Of a stretch of 43,417 nt of DNA, positions 17,113 through 26,058 are shown piece by piece. The stretch spans positions 1 through 43,417 of the forward strand of contig NZ_LVWI01000065.1 in NCBI RefSeq assembly GCF_001909055.1, written 5' to 3'. This DNA comes from Paenibacillus helianthi. Lineage in GTDB: Bacteria; Bacillota; Bacilli; Paenibacillales; Paenibacillaceae. A model generated the notes under the pieces. It was not told the origin of the DNA, made no database searches, and saw only the letters and a program-made list of their open reading frames with translations. The first letter of the stretch is position 1. Each line of letters starts with the position of its first letter. Made by a program: the position numbers and the translations under genes.

Positions 17113-18135
17113 TTAACCGGTCAAACGGCTGCCGCAGGATTCGCGGACGATCAGCGCCGGTTCGACGACAAAGGAACCGCCGTCCGACTGATTGTTGATG
17201 AGGTCGAAGAGCATATGTGCCGCGAGTACACCGAGGCGTTCTTTGTTCTGGCGGATGGTGGTCAGTGTGGGGCTGGTGTATTTGCACGCTTCGATGTCAT
17301 CGCAGCCGATGATGGCCACATCCTCGGGGATCCGCAGCCCCTGTTCCTTCAAGGCCCGGACCGCACCCAGGGCGAGCAGATCGGAGGCGGCGAAGACCGC
17401 TTTTGGCAAGCTTCCGGTCTTCAGCAGCTGCTGCATCGCCGCGTAGCCGCTGGATTCGAAGAAGTCGTCCCCATGCACGAACCACTTGCGGTTCAGGGTC
17501 AGGCCGAAGCTTTCAATCGCTTTTACGTATCCGGCTTCCCGCTGGTTGGAGATCTCCGAGTCCGCCGTACTTCCGATGAACCCAAGCTCTCTGTGCCCGA
17601 GCAGATAGAAGTGCTCCACCACCTTGGAGGCGATCTGGAAATTGTCCGACATCACAAATCCGGACTTTGTGCCTGTCAGCTCCAGGTCTACGCCGATGCA
17701 GGGGATGCTGCTCCTATCGAGATCGCGGATCGCCGGCTCCATCTTTTGCCCGGAGATAATGACGCAGCCGTCGACATTAAAATGCAGACAACGGGAGTAA
17801 TAATCTCCGCTGCTAATGAACTTCTCGTTGGAGAAGAAGATCAGATCGTAGCCCAGCACACCCATCTGCTTCTTGAAGGAATTCAGCACCTCCACAAAAA
17901 ATGGATGCGTAAATTCAACATTAAGCTCACCGGCAAAAATAACCCCGATCAGGCTGGACTTCTTGGTGGCAAGTGTCTTGGCGGAGTTGGAGGGGGAGTA
18001 TCCGGTCTGCTCGATAATTTCCATGACCCTCTTTTTTGTTTTTTCGGAAACATCGCTATAATTATTCATGATTTTCGAAACGGTAGAGACGGAGACACCC
18101 GCCATTTCAGCGATTTTTTTAATATTCATTTGCAT
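17113..18135 (-). CDS. LacI-family transcriptional regulator
   Basis: A 340-residue sugar-responsive repressor. Its N-terminal helix-turn-helix reads IKKIAEMAGVSVSTVSKIMN, with a hinge at about residues 45-60 and a periplasmic-binding-like effector domain, including ALGAVRALKEQGLRIPEDVAI and the closing PxLTTIRQ motif. GGAGG lies about 8 bp before ATG 18135. It is transcribed divergently from the SLH-GH16 laminarinase at 18369, and a perfect palindrome (18307-18322) lies in the shared gap, so it probably controls that enzyme in response to a beta-glucan breakdown product. The effector is not known from sequence. Confidence 0.92.
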   Translation of the reverse strand: MQMNIKKIAEMAGVSVSTVSKIMNNYSDVSEKTKKRVMEIIEQTGYSPSNSAKTLATKKSSLIGVIFAGELNVEFTHPFFVEVLNSFKKQMGVLGYDLIFFSNEKFISSGDYYSRCLHFNVDGCVIISGQKMEPAIRDLDRSSIPCIGVDLELTGTKSGFVMSDNFQIASKVVEHFYLLGHRELGFIGSTADSEISNQREAGYVKAIESFGLTLNRKWFVHGDDFFESSGYAAMQQLLKTGSLPKAVFAASDLLALGAVRALKEQGLRIPEDVAIIGCDDIEACKYTSPTLTTIRQNKERLGVLAAHMLFDLINNQSDGGSFVVEPALIVRESCGSRLTG

Positions 18136-18306
18136 GGAAATCCAACCTCCACTTATCCGTGCATTCAGTCCAAAAGACTGCTACGCCGCGCTTATTCATG
18201 AATTTAAGTCTATTCAACTTGCCGTAGCAAGTCAAACGGATATTGTATGAGAAGTGCGCGGACGGGCATGGGTTGCACGAATTAGAGGGTGTTGGCGCAG
18301 ATATTT

Positions 18307-18322
18307 TCGAAACCGATTTCGA
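18307..18322. promoter_or_regulatory. LacI-type operator-like palindrome (copy 2)
   Basis: TCGAAA-CCGA-TTTCGA lies 47 bp upstream of the laminarinase start codon at 18369, in the gap shared with the LacI gene. It is the best candidate site for that regulator. Confidence 0.65.
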
Positions 18323-18368
18323 TTTTACGCGGGAATGAACAATAGGACTTCGGGAGGGAATGAACAGG

Positions 18369-21300
18369 ATGAAGAAAAAGGTATCCGGTCTGCTTGCTGC
18401 CATGGTTCTGGCCTCAGGGCTTTTGTCACCGCTGGGCAGCGGAGGGGGCCGCGCAGAAGCTGCCTCCGGTCAGACGGCAGAGAATGATTCAGCTTTGCAG
18501 ACAAACAGCGTAACGGCAGCGGAGGGGAATCCATCCGGCTACGCTGTATTGAAAGCGTTTACTGATGTGCCGGCAGATAGCTGGGCAGCCCGTGGGGTTC
18601 AGCGCTGGAGCGGGAATGGAGTTGTCAGCGGCTATGGGGACGGCACGTTCCGGCCCAATGCTCCGGTGACGAAAGCGGAATTTGCCGTGATGATCAACCG
18701 CATCTTTAACTACACCGTGGAAGCTGCCACCCTCCCTGCTGATGTACCTGCATCTGCATGGTACAGGAGCGATATTGCCAAAGGCATCGCGGCAGGCTAT
18801 TTAAGCACGGGCAAGGACAATCATCTGACACCCGCAGCTCCGTTAACGCGTGCCGAGGCGGCCGTGGCTTTGCAGAAGATTTTCAAGCTGGAAGCGGGAG
18901 GGCAAACGGCTTACACCGATTTGACCGGAGTGGACAGCGAGGTAGGGGAAGCAGCAGCGGCACTTGCGGCCGCGGGATATATTAAGGGCTATCCGGGCAG
19001 CTTGTTCAAGCCGGAGGGGAGAATATCCCGTGCGGAGCTCGCAGTCCTTGCAGATCGGATGGTGCCGGGGCTGCTGCGCTCGAAAGGGGAAGCCACACTT
19101 GGAAAGGTGCAAGGAAATGTAGTGCTGAACCAAGCCGGGATCACACTGAAAGACACCGTGATTGAGGGGAATCTCTACCTCACGGAGGGAATTGGTGAAG
19201 GGAATGCCTTGCTTGAAAGGGTAAAAGTGACGGGCACAACCTTTATCCGCGGCGGCGGTGAGCACAGCGTGGGTCTCCAGAACAGTGAGATAGGCAGAGT
19301 GCAGGCTGCCAAGCCTGATGGAAAAATCCGCATTTATGCCAGTGGCACCACCTCGGTTGGAACGGTGCAGCTGAACTCGGGAGCTACGCTTGAGGAGAAT
19401 GGATTAACAGGAGCGGGATTCACGGATGTGGAAATCTTAAACGGTGTTAAGGCAGCAGCGTTAAAAGGCAGCTTCTCTGCTGTCTCCACAGCAGGATCAG
19501 TTAATGGCGGCCTTAGACTGATGCTCTCCGGCAAGGTAAGCAAGCTAACCCTGGGCAGTCCGAGCCAGGTTATGCTGGCAGATGATGCCCGGGTCGCAGA
19601 GCTGCTGCTTGCCGCGACTGCCAAGGGCACTTCCCTTCAGGGCAGCGGCACCTTCGGCGCTGTCCTGAACAACGCTGAAGGCGTCACCGCCGGCGGCGTT
19701 CCGCTGAAGCAGGGCAGCAGCGGTGCAGTCACCGTAACGCCAGCCGCGACCCAGGTGCCGGCCGGCTCATCCGGCACGGTCACGCCAACCGCAACGGCTA
19801 CACCGGCCGCAACGGCTAAGCCGACCGCGACAGCCACACCAACGGCTAAGCCAACTCCAACTCCTGCGGCCGATCCTTGGACGCTGGTGTGGAATGACGA
19901 GTTCAACGACAATACCATAGACCCGGCGAAGTGGACCTATGACCTCGGGGACGGCACGGCAGTCGGCAATCCGGGCTGGGGCAACAATGAGTTGGAATGG
20001 TACACCAATGAAGCGAAAAATGTGAAGGAAGCGGACGGAAAGCTGATCATTACCGCCCGTAAAGAAGCACAGGGAGGCAAGGAATACACCTCCTCCCGGA
20101 TCAAAACGAAGAATTTGTTCAGCAAGAAATACGGTAAATTCGAAATCCGGGCTAAAGCGCCTGTAGGCAAAGGCTACTGGCCGGCGATCTGGATGCTGCC
20201 GGCGAACTATGTCTACGGTTCATGGGCGGCCTCCGGAGAAATCGATATTATGGAAAGCTGGGGCAGCCGTCCAGGCACGGTTGCGGGTACGATCCATTAC
20301 GGTGCCCAGTGGCCTGACAATGTATATTCAGGCAAGGAATATGTATTGCCGGGCAACTCAACGATAGAGCAGTTCCACACCTATTCCATGGAATGGGAGC
20401 CGGGGGAAATCCGCTGGTATGTGGACGGCGTACTGTATTCCACCAAAAATGACTGGTATAGCCTAAGTAACGGCCAGCCGACGAACAACGCTTATCCGGC
20501 ACCGTTCAACCAGGAGTTTCATCTGCTGATGAACCTGGCGGTGGGTGGGAATTTCGACGGCAACCCTACAGCGGAGACGGTATTTCCGCAGACCATGGAA
20601 ATCGATTACGTCAGAGTCTACGAGTTGACAGGCCGCCCTTACCGCGAGCCGGTACCCGTTACGATTGCGAAGGAGCCGTATCTTGAAGGTTCACTGCCGC
20701 CGCTTGCAGATGGCAACCTGATTCATAACAACGGCTTCACCGAGCAGACGGGGGGCGATGCCGGAATGGGCATCCCGAATACCGCCCATTGGGTGCTGTA
20801 TAAGGAAGCCGGAGCGGAAGCGGCGGTATCGCTTGATCCGATTGGCGGGCAGAATTACCTTAAGGTGAATATAACCAGCCCTGGGGGCAACTCCTACTCC
20901 ATTCAGCCACAGGCCATAGTGTCGCTGGCCAAGGGAAGAACCTACAAGCTCAGCTTCGACGCGAAGACGGATACTTCGCGGAATATCAGCGTCCGGCTGA
21001 CGGGCGGGCAGTCCCGTGGTTATCAGGCCTATTCACCGTCACTTAAGGCCGAGCTGACTTCATCGCTGAAGCATTTCGAAACCATGTTCCAGATGAAGGA
21101 GAACTCCGACATTGCCGCCCGGGTAGAATTCAACTTGGGTACAAATGCTTCTCCGGTATGGTTCGGCAACGCGCGTCTCGAAGAGATCGACAGTATTCCA
21201 TTCGATCATGACCGGGCGAAAACGCCGCTGGGCAGCGGCAACCATCTGTACAACGGCACCTTTGATCTGGGCGAGCCGAACCGGCTCAGCTACTGGCATG

Positions 21301-23378
21301 CCGAAGCCTCCGGAGGAGCAGCGGTCAGCCCGAAGGTGGACGATGCAGGCCGCTTAAACCTGCAGATCAGCGGTTCTGGCAGTGGGGACTCCGATGTCCG
21401 TCTGTTGCAGAAAGGGATATTCCTGGTGCAGGATCAGGATTATAAGCTTACCTTTGACGCGGATGTGCCTTCCCCGCGTACTGCAGTAATTGAGCTGCAG
21501 GGCAGAGATGGCACGGTCTACGCTTCTAAGACAATCCCTCTGAAGAAGGGAGCCCAGCAGGTGGAGGCTGTATTCCCTGATCTCGCGGGAGCAACCGATA
21601 CGCTGGGACAATTTGTACTCCATCTTGGCGGAGCCGCGGGCACCATCCAGCTGGATAACTTCCTGCTGGTGCGGACCAGCTTCTACTATGATCCTTCGCT
21701 GGTTTATTACCCGCTGGTGAACGGGGATTTCAGCTTTGGCTTTAACAGCTGGGAGCGGCTGCTGACGGAGCAGGGCGGAGCAAGCACCGCTGCGGTTACG
21801 AAAGGGGCAGCCACATTTCAGATTACCAATACCGGAAGCCAGCCCTATTCGGTAATGCTGTTCCAGAATGGGCTGAAGGTTGCCAGCGGTCAGGATTACG
21901 TCCTTGAATTCGATGCAAGTTCAAGTGTTGCCCGGCAAATTAGTATCAGAGCGGAGAATGCTTCGATTCAGCCTTCTTTTGCCCAGATCGTGAAGATTAC
22001 ACCGGATACCGCTCATTACAGATTCGAATTCCGCCAAGGGATCAACGACACCCTGTCGCTGAAATTCCTGCTGGGCAAGGTGGATGGTGTGAGTGTTGCA
22101 CAGGCGCATGAGATTATGATCGACAATGTGAAATTGGAGATCAAGAATGCGCCGGCCAAGCCGCAGGAGCTGCTCGGTGACAGTACGAATAATCGGGTAT
22201 CCCAGCCGGTAGAACTGACTTTCACTGAGAATGCAGCCTGGCGGAGCAGCATCAAGACGGTGAAGGTGAACGGCACTGCGCTTGCGGTGGGGCAGTACAC
22301 CGTAGAAGCAGGCAAAATTACGATAGCCGCAGCTGCTTTCCCGGCTGAAGGCAGCTATATCATTTCGGTGGAAGCTGAAGGCTATGTCAGTGCTGCCGTA
22401 TCCCAGACTATTCTGGCGAATGACAACAATCTGGTCGTTAACGGTTCATTTGCCAGCGGTAAAAGCGGATGGTCTACCTGGTCGGGAGAAGGCGGGGTAT
22501 CTTCGTTTAACGTCAATGAGGGTGTTGCGGAGATAGGGATTTCTGTTGCCGGAACGGCCGCCTGGCATACGCAGTTTTTCCAGGAGGGCATTCCACTCCA
22601 GGCTGGTAAGACCTATGAGCTGAGCTTCAAAGCCAAGTCGACCGTTCCCAGACAGATTATCGTGGAGTACAGCGGCACCTCTGCTGCAGCGTCGCAGGCG
22701 AAGTTCGAGGTTACCGCGACCTGGGCGACCTACAGCGCACAATTTACCGTAGATAACAATAGTCCGCTGAAGCTGAATTACCTGATCGGTGCGGCCATGG
22801 GCGACAACAAGACGGCGAATAGCACGCCGCATACGCTCTCCTTTGACGACATCAGGGTTACAGAAGTGGAAGGCGGGGGTGGTGCTCCTGTGGAACCGGC
22901 CAGCGGTACGCTGGATAATGGAGTCTTCGATGCGGCAAAAGGCCTCACCGGATGGACGCAATACTTCGATGGCACTGGATCTGCTGCTGCGGTGAACGGA
23001 GAACTGTCTGTCGCGCTGACGGGTACGGGAACAGCCAATTACAGTGCACAGGTGGATTATGCCAATTTGAAGCTGGTGCAGGGCAAGACGTATACGCTGA
23101 GTTTTGAAGCCCGCTCCGATGTGGACCGTTTGATTGAAGTTGCTGTGGAGCATAAGGGCGGGGATTTCACGAAATATTTACCGGCAAAAGCTGTCGCATT
23201 GACGGGCAGCATGAGCACTTACAGCTACACTTTCACCATGGCGGGCGGCACGGATGCCGGAGCGCATCTGGTCTTCCTCATGGGTCTGATAGCAGGCAAC
23301 AGTGACAGCACCAACAGCGCGATACAGGCAGGCCATCATATTTTCATTGATAATGTAAGGTTGGCAGAGGCTCCGTAA
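18369..23378 (+). CDS. SLH-anchored GH16 beta-1,3-glucanase (laminarinase) with multiple CBMs
   Basis: A secreted, cell-wall-bound enzyme of about 1,669 residues predicted to cut beta-1,3(-1,4)-glucans at the cell surface. Order: signal peptide (1-32); three S-layer-homology repeats (about 65-230) that bind wall polymer; a beta-strand-rich region (240-455); a Pro/Thr/Ala linker (460-500); a GH16 catalytic domain (about 503-755) with EIDIMES carrying both catalytic glutamates; then five carbohydrate-binding modules of the CBM4/9 type (starting near 776, 954, 1113, 1353 and 1511), each repeating a GKTYxLSFxAxSxxxR-like core. A DUF1533/haemoblobin-interaction-like domain (near 1277-1352) sits between the third and fourth. 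ATG 18369 is about 10 bp after GGGAGGG; ATG 18360 is too close to it. It is probably controlled by the divergent LacI protein. Confidence 0.93.
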   Translation: MKKKVSGLLAAMVLASGLLSPLGSGGGRAEAASGQTAENDSALQTNSVTAAEGNPSGYAVLKAFTDVPADSWAARGVQRWSGNGVVSGYGDGTFRPNAPVTKAEFAVMINRIFNYTVEAATLPADVPASAWYRSDIAKGIAAGYLSTGKDNHLTPAAPLTRAEAAVALQKIFKLEAGGQTAYTDLTGVDSEVGEAAAALAAAGYIKGYPGSLFKPEGRISRAELAVLADRMVPGLLRSKGEATLGKVQGNVVLNQAGITLKDTVIEGNLYLTEGIGEGNALLERVKVTGTTFIRGGGEHSVGLQNSEIGRVQAAKPDGKIRIYASGTTSVGTVQLNSGATLEENGLTGAGFTDVEILNGVKAAALKGSFSAVSTAGSVNGGLRLMLSGKVSKLTLGSPSQVMLADDARVAELLLAATAKGTSLQGSGTFGAVLNNAEGVTAGGVPLKQGSSGAVTVTPAATQVPAGSSGTVTPTATATPAATAKPTATATPTAKPTPTPAADPWTLVWNDEFNDNTIDPAKWTYDLGDGTAVGNPGWGNNELEWYTNEAKNVKEADGKLIITARKEAQGGKEYTSSRIKTKNLFSKKYGKFEIRAKAPVGKGYWPAIWMLPANYVYGSWAASGEIDIMESWGSRPGTVAGTIHYGAQWPDNVYSGKEYVLPGNSTIEQFHTYSMEWEPGEIRWYVDGVLYSTKNDWYSLSNGQPTNNAYPAPFNQEFHLLMNLAVGGNFDGNPTAETVFPQTMEIDYVRVYELTGRPYREPVPVTIAKEPYLEGSLPPLADGNLIHNNGFTEQTGGDAGMGIPNTAHWVLYKEAGAEAAVSLDPIGGQNYLKVNITSPGGNSYSIQPQAIVSLAKGRTYKLSFDAKTDTSRNISVRLTGGQSRGYQAYSPSLKAELTSSLKHFETMFQMKENSDIAARVEFNLGTNASPVWFGNARLEEIDSIPFDHDRAKTPLGSGNHLYNGTFDLGEPNRLSYWHAEASGGAAVSPKVDDAGRLNLQISGSGSGDSDVRLLQKGIFLVQDQDYKLTFDADVPSPRTAVIELQGRDGTVYASKTIPLKKGAQQVEAVFPDLAGATDTLGQFVLHLGGAAGTIQLDNFLLVRTSFYYDPSLVYYPLVNGDFSFGFNSWERLLTEQGGASTAAVTKGAATFQITNTGSQPYSVMLFQNGLKVASGQDYVLEFDASSSVARQISIRAENASIQPSFAQIVKITPDTAHYRFEFRQGINDTLSLKFLLGKVDGVSVAQAHEIMIDNVKLEIKNAPAKPQELLGDSTNNRVSQPVELTFTENAAWRSSIKTVKVNGTALAVGQYTVEAGKITIAAAAFPAEGSYIISVEAEGYVSAAVSQTILANDNNLVVNGSFASGKSGWSTWSGEGGVSSFNVNEGVAEIGISVAGTAAWHTQFFQEGIPLQAGKTYELSFKAKSTVPRQIIVEYSGTSAAASQAKFEVTATWATYSAQFTVDNNSPLKLNYLIGAAMGDNKTANSTPHTLSFDDIRVTEVEGGGGAPVEPASGTLDNGVFDAAKGLTGWTQYFDGTGSAAAVNGELSVALTGTGTANYSAQVDYANLKLVQGKTYTLSFEARSDVDRLIEVAVEHKGGDFTKYLPAKAVALTGSMSTYSYTFTMAGGTDAGAHLVFLMGLIAGNSDSTNSAIQAGHHIFIDNVRLAEAP

Positions 23379-23406
23379 GGGGCATAAGTATTCTATTTAA
23401 ACGTCA

Positions 23407-23446
23407 AACAGCCGAAGTCCTGTGATTCAGGATCTCGGCTGTTTTG
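23407..23446 (+). terminator. Terminator after the laminarinase gene
   Basis: AAACAGCCGA...TCCTG pairs with CAGGA...TCGGCTGTTTT, giving a long two-part stem with a T-rich end. Confidence 0.85.
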
Positions 23447-23480
23447 TTGTGTGGAGATGAGGGGAATGATGCAGAATGCC

Positions 23481-23582
23481 CTAAGATTCTTTAGGAATCA
23501 GTTCGAAAATTTTGCCGGTTTCCAGTGCTTCAATCAGCTTCAGCAGCCAGCGGTAGTATTTAATCGCTTCTTCAATTTTGAC
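23481..23582 (-). pseudogene. 3' remnant of a GbsR/MarR-type regulator
   Basis: The reverse strand reads about 33 codons ending at TAG (23481-23483): VKIEEAIKYYRWLLKLIEAL then a short charged tail. This resembles the C-terminal helix of GbsR-type regulators of glycine-betaine uptake. The homology stops where the next remnant begins, at about 23583, and there is no start codon. The family call is from memory of the C-terminal signature and is supported by the neighbour. Confidence 0.55.
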
Positions 23583-23585
23583 TAG

Positions 23586-23809
23586 GCATCTATGGCGGAG
23601 CTGAGCAGATCCACACCATGGTCCGCAAAGGCCTGAAGGAGGACATGCCGGCAGTCTATCGGTTCTTGGATCAGTTCCAATGGACAGCTGAGGATATGGC
23701 ACAGGTAATGGTGGATATCCAGGGAGGCATGTCACCCGAGGACGCGGCGAAGGTCTGGGTTTCGGAGCATGAGAATCAAGTAAACAGCTGGATAGCCGGC
23801 ATCGAATAA
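23586..23809 (+). pseudogene. 3' remnant of a glycine-betaine ABC transporter binding protein (OpuAC type)
   Basis: The open frame carries IYGGAEQIHTMVRKGLKEDM, then FLDQFQWTAEDMAQVMVDIQ and a SPEDAAKVWV ending, which is the C-terminal lobe of OpuAC/ProX-type binding proteins. These normally have about 280 residues; only about 74 are present, with no lipobox or start. An ATG at 23618 is an internal methionine. It lies back-to-back with the GbsR-type remnant, as expected if a deletion removed everything between the 3' ends of two divergent genes. Confidence 0.85.
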
Positions 23810-23833
23810 CTGTTCTTTTGAATCTTCGGAATT

Positions 23834-23862
23834 TTGCAGCAGCTAAAAATGTATGCTATGAT
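23834..23862 (+). promoter_or_regulatory. Sigma-A promoter of the VTT-domain gene leader
   Basis: TTGCAG (23834-23839), a 17-bp spacer and TATGAT (23857-23862). Transcription from about 23869 would give a leader of roughly 170 nt before the start codon at 24037. Confidence 0.65.
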
Positions 23863-23864
23863 GT

Positions 23865-23975
23865 ATGGAACATAAGGCTACAAATTTGTAACTTGTACGC
23901 TAAAATTCTGTTCCATTCATATTACATGCACTAATCAGATTCATTTATTAGACACCCCGTAAGGGGTGTTTTTCT
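23865..23975 (+). promoter_or_regulatory. Structured leader ending in an intrinsic terminator (possible attenuator or small RNA)
   Basis: ATGGAACA (23865-23872) pairs with TGTTCCAT (23909-23916), enclosing the palindrome TACAAATTTGTA (23879-23890). Then comes a terminator: ACACCCC (23952-23958), GTAA loop, GGGGTGT (23963-23969), T-tract. The terminator lies between the promoter and the gene, so readthrough must be controlled or the leader is a separate short RNA. The sequence does not match a riboswitch class I can identify. Confidence 0.5.
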
Positions 23976-24036
23976 TGAAATACAAGAATTTATATGATTC
24001 GCGCTGGTCCAAGGATGCAAGAAAGGAGGCCGCTCC

Positions 24037-24648
24037 ATGACGGAGACCATTAATGCCTGGATCGATTGGCTGCTGCAATCACTCGGACTCAGCGGACCGT
24101 ATATCCTGTTCGTCACCATTCCACTAGCCATATTGCAGAGTCTGTTCGGATTTTTCCCCCTGGCGATCCTTATTGTCCTTCATGTGTCTGTATTTAATGT
24201 AATCGGAGGAATGGTCATCAGTTGGCTGGCCTGCAATTTGGGGGCAATCCTCACCTACTTCCTCTTTCGGCGGTTTCTCTTCAACTGGTTCGACCGGAAA
24301 TGGCGCTCCAAGCTGAAGCGGTATGACAAGTGGCAGCGCTACCTGGACCGCTATGGTATTTGGACACTGGTGCTGCTGCGGACGGTCCCGGTCGTACCCA
24401 GCAATATTATTAACTTCATGTCGGCCGTGTCGCCGATTAAGGTACCGGCTTTTATCTGGGGGACGGTTCTTGGCAATCTTTCTTATATCTGGCTGTTCGG
24501 AACGATCAGTTCAACACTTGTTGTACCAAGAGAGGAATGGAACAGGTTCTTGACCTGGTATGGGGTATTTGTCGTTGTTCTTATTGCTATCTTTATCCGC
24601 CGCCACTGGGGACATCTGCAGGAGGATAGGCGGAGCCGGATGGAATAG
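24037..24648 (+). CDS. VTT-domain (TVP38/TMEM64/DedA-type) membrane protein
   Basis: A 203-residue membrane protein with about five hydrophobic segments. The VTT (SNARE-associated) domain is recognised by GAILTYFLFRRFLF, then LVLLRTVPVVPSNIINFMSA and a GTVLGNLSYIWLFG segment; the R-x-x-P-x-x-P-x-x-x-x-N pattern is typical. Relatives act in membrane homeostasis and lipid or undecaprenyl-phosphate transport across the membrane; the substrate here is unknown. AAAGGAGG stands about 10 bp before ATG 24037. A structured leader with its own terminator precedes it, and a terminator follows. Confidence 0.85.
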   Translation: MTETINAWIDWLLQSLGLSGPYILFVTIPLAILQSLFGFFPLAILIVLHVSVFNVIGGMVISWLACNLGAILTYFLFRRFLFNWFDRKWRSKLKRYDKWQRYLDRYGIWTLVLLRTVPVVPSNIINFMSAVSPIKVPAFIWGTVLGNLSYIWLFGTISSTLVVPREEWNRFLTWYGVFVVVLIAIFIRRHWGHLQEDRRSRME

Positions 24649-24669
24649 CGATTGTGGTAAAATAATGAG

Positions 24670-24718
24670 GAATGTTTCTTACGGGAATGTACCCGGGGGA
24701 ACATTCTTCTTTTTTTTA
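24670..24718 (+). terminator. Terminator after the VTT-domain gene
   Basis: GAATGTT (24670-24676) pairs with AACATTC (24700-24706), with an inner CGGG/CCCG stem, followed by a T-rich run up to 24717. Confidence 0.85.
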
Positions 24719-24787
24719 CCGTTCCCGAATAGCCTATAGTAACCGGAGGCAGCTTGACCTCCGGGAAGGCGGGGAGGGACAGAGGGG

Positions 24788-25942
24788 ATGGGCAGAATTA
24801 AAAAATGGGGGAGCCGAAGCGCAAGAGTCCCGGGTTTGCGGCGGCTGCGGCTACCCAAGCTCAGCTGGGACGGCATTCCGAGAGCCGCGGGACGGAGCCC
24901 GGCGTTCAAGGCCAGGCCAACGAAGGATGGCATCCCAAGATTTGCAGGCGCAAGTCCGGCATTCCGGGCCAAGCCCTCCAAAGCGGGCGGCCGGCTGTCC
25001 GTTCAAGGGGGACGGTATGGAAAGCCGAAGCGCAGAATTCTTCTCCGTCTGCCGGGCCGGATGGAGAGGGGGAATACGGCCTCTGTGTCGAAGGGACCGA
25101 GTCAGAAACCGCGTAATCGGGGCAGATTCTGGATTATTTTCAGTCTGGTGCTTATTCTGTCGGTCATGCAGAGCCTGCGTTATGTGGAAAAGAATTTACG
25201 GCCGCCTATTCTTCATTTGGCGCAAATCCGTGTGAAGCAGATTGCCACGGAATCGATTAATAAGGCGATCACCTCTCAAGTGGCCGACAAGGGAAACGCC
25301 GAAGCACTGATTGACTGGAAAACGGACAAGAACGGTAAAATATCAGGCTTTATGCTTAATTATAAGGAGCATATGCGCATTACCTCACAGGCGGCAGAGG
25401 TGATACAATCCACGTTGAAGGAGCTGCACAATCAGACAGAGCATATTCCGCTAGGCCAGGCATTGGGAAGCTCGCTGATTGCCTCCTACGGTCCGAATGT
25501 GCCGGTCAAGATTGAACCGCAAGGTGCGGTGAAGGTGGAGCTGAACACCCGGCAGCAGGATGCCGGAATCAATATGATTCTGGTCGAAGTCTATATTCAT
25601 ATCGTCACAGAAGTGGCAGTCATTATCCCGTTCGATGTAGAACCGCAGGTTGTGGATACGGAAATTCCCGTTTCCTATCTGATGGTGGTGGGCGATGTCC
25701 CGATGTACTACTACGATAACCAGGGTCAGCCTGTCGGAGAGAATGGCAGCAACGCGCCTGGAATTGCCATCCCCGCTCCTCCCACAGGCGGGAGCCACAC
25801 AGGGCCATCGGTTCCAAGCGGAGGCAACGCGGGAAATAACAGTTCCACAGGCGGAATGGACGATTCTAAGAATTCCGGTACACCGAATACCAATCCTGCG
25901 GGAGACGAGACAGGCAGCAGCTCCGGTATGGACAGTCCATGA
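24788..25942 (+). CDS. yunB: Sporulation protein YunB with repetitive N-terminal extension
   Basis: The core from about residue 105 matches YunB: a membrane helix (FWIIFSLVLILSVMQSL), then RPPILHLAQIRVKQIATESI, later LGSSLIASYGPNVPVKIEP and DVEPQVVDTEIPVSYLM. YunB in B. subtilis is a sigma-E-controlled, mother-cell sporulation protein of about 254 residues without known activity; this protein has 384. The extra length is at both ends. The N-terminus has two copies of a basic 19-residue unit (DGIPRAAGRSPAFKARPTK and a variant) and the C-terminus is a Gly/Ser/Asn-rich tail. ATG 24788 is 9 bp after GGGAGGG, which supports translation of the extension; a later ATG at 25061 lacks a ribosome-binding site. 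Confidence 0.85.
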   Translation: MGRIKKWGSRSARVPGLRRLRLPKLSWDGIPRAAGRSPAFKARPTKDGIPRFAGASPAFRAKPSKAGGRLSVQGGRYGKPKRRILLRLPGRMERGNTASVSKGPSQKPRNRGRFWIIFSLVLILSVMQSLRYVEKNLRPPILHLAQIRVKQIATESINKAITSQVADKGNAEALIDWKTDKNGKISGFMLNYKEHMRITSQAAEVIQSTLKELHNQTEHIPLGQALGSSLIASYGPNVPVKIEPQGAVKVELNTRQQDAGINMILVEVYIHIVTEVAVIIPFDVEPQVVDTEIPVSYLMVVGDVPMYYYDNQGQPVGENGSNAPGIAIPAPPTGGSHTGPSVPSGGNAGNNSSTGGMDDSKNSGTPNTNPAGDETGSSSGMDSP

Positions 25943-26058
25943 AATCACTCCGGATTCGTTCCGCCTGAAAGTTTATCTTAAATGTGAGGGATATACCAGA
26001 TATTTGGCTCATACACTGTAGGCAGCATCATTTTTACCTAAATGGAGAGTGAGCCCTG

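Noticed and set aside
17215..18201. Forward ORF of 328 codons
   Set aside because: Lies entirely antisense to the LacI regulator and lacks a start region or family signature.
24672..25235. Forward ORF overlapping the yunB N-terminus
   Set aside because: It starts inside a terminator hairpin, and its frame loses to yunB, which has both the ribosome-binding site and family match.
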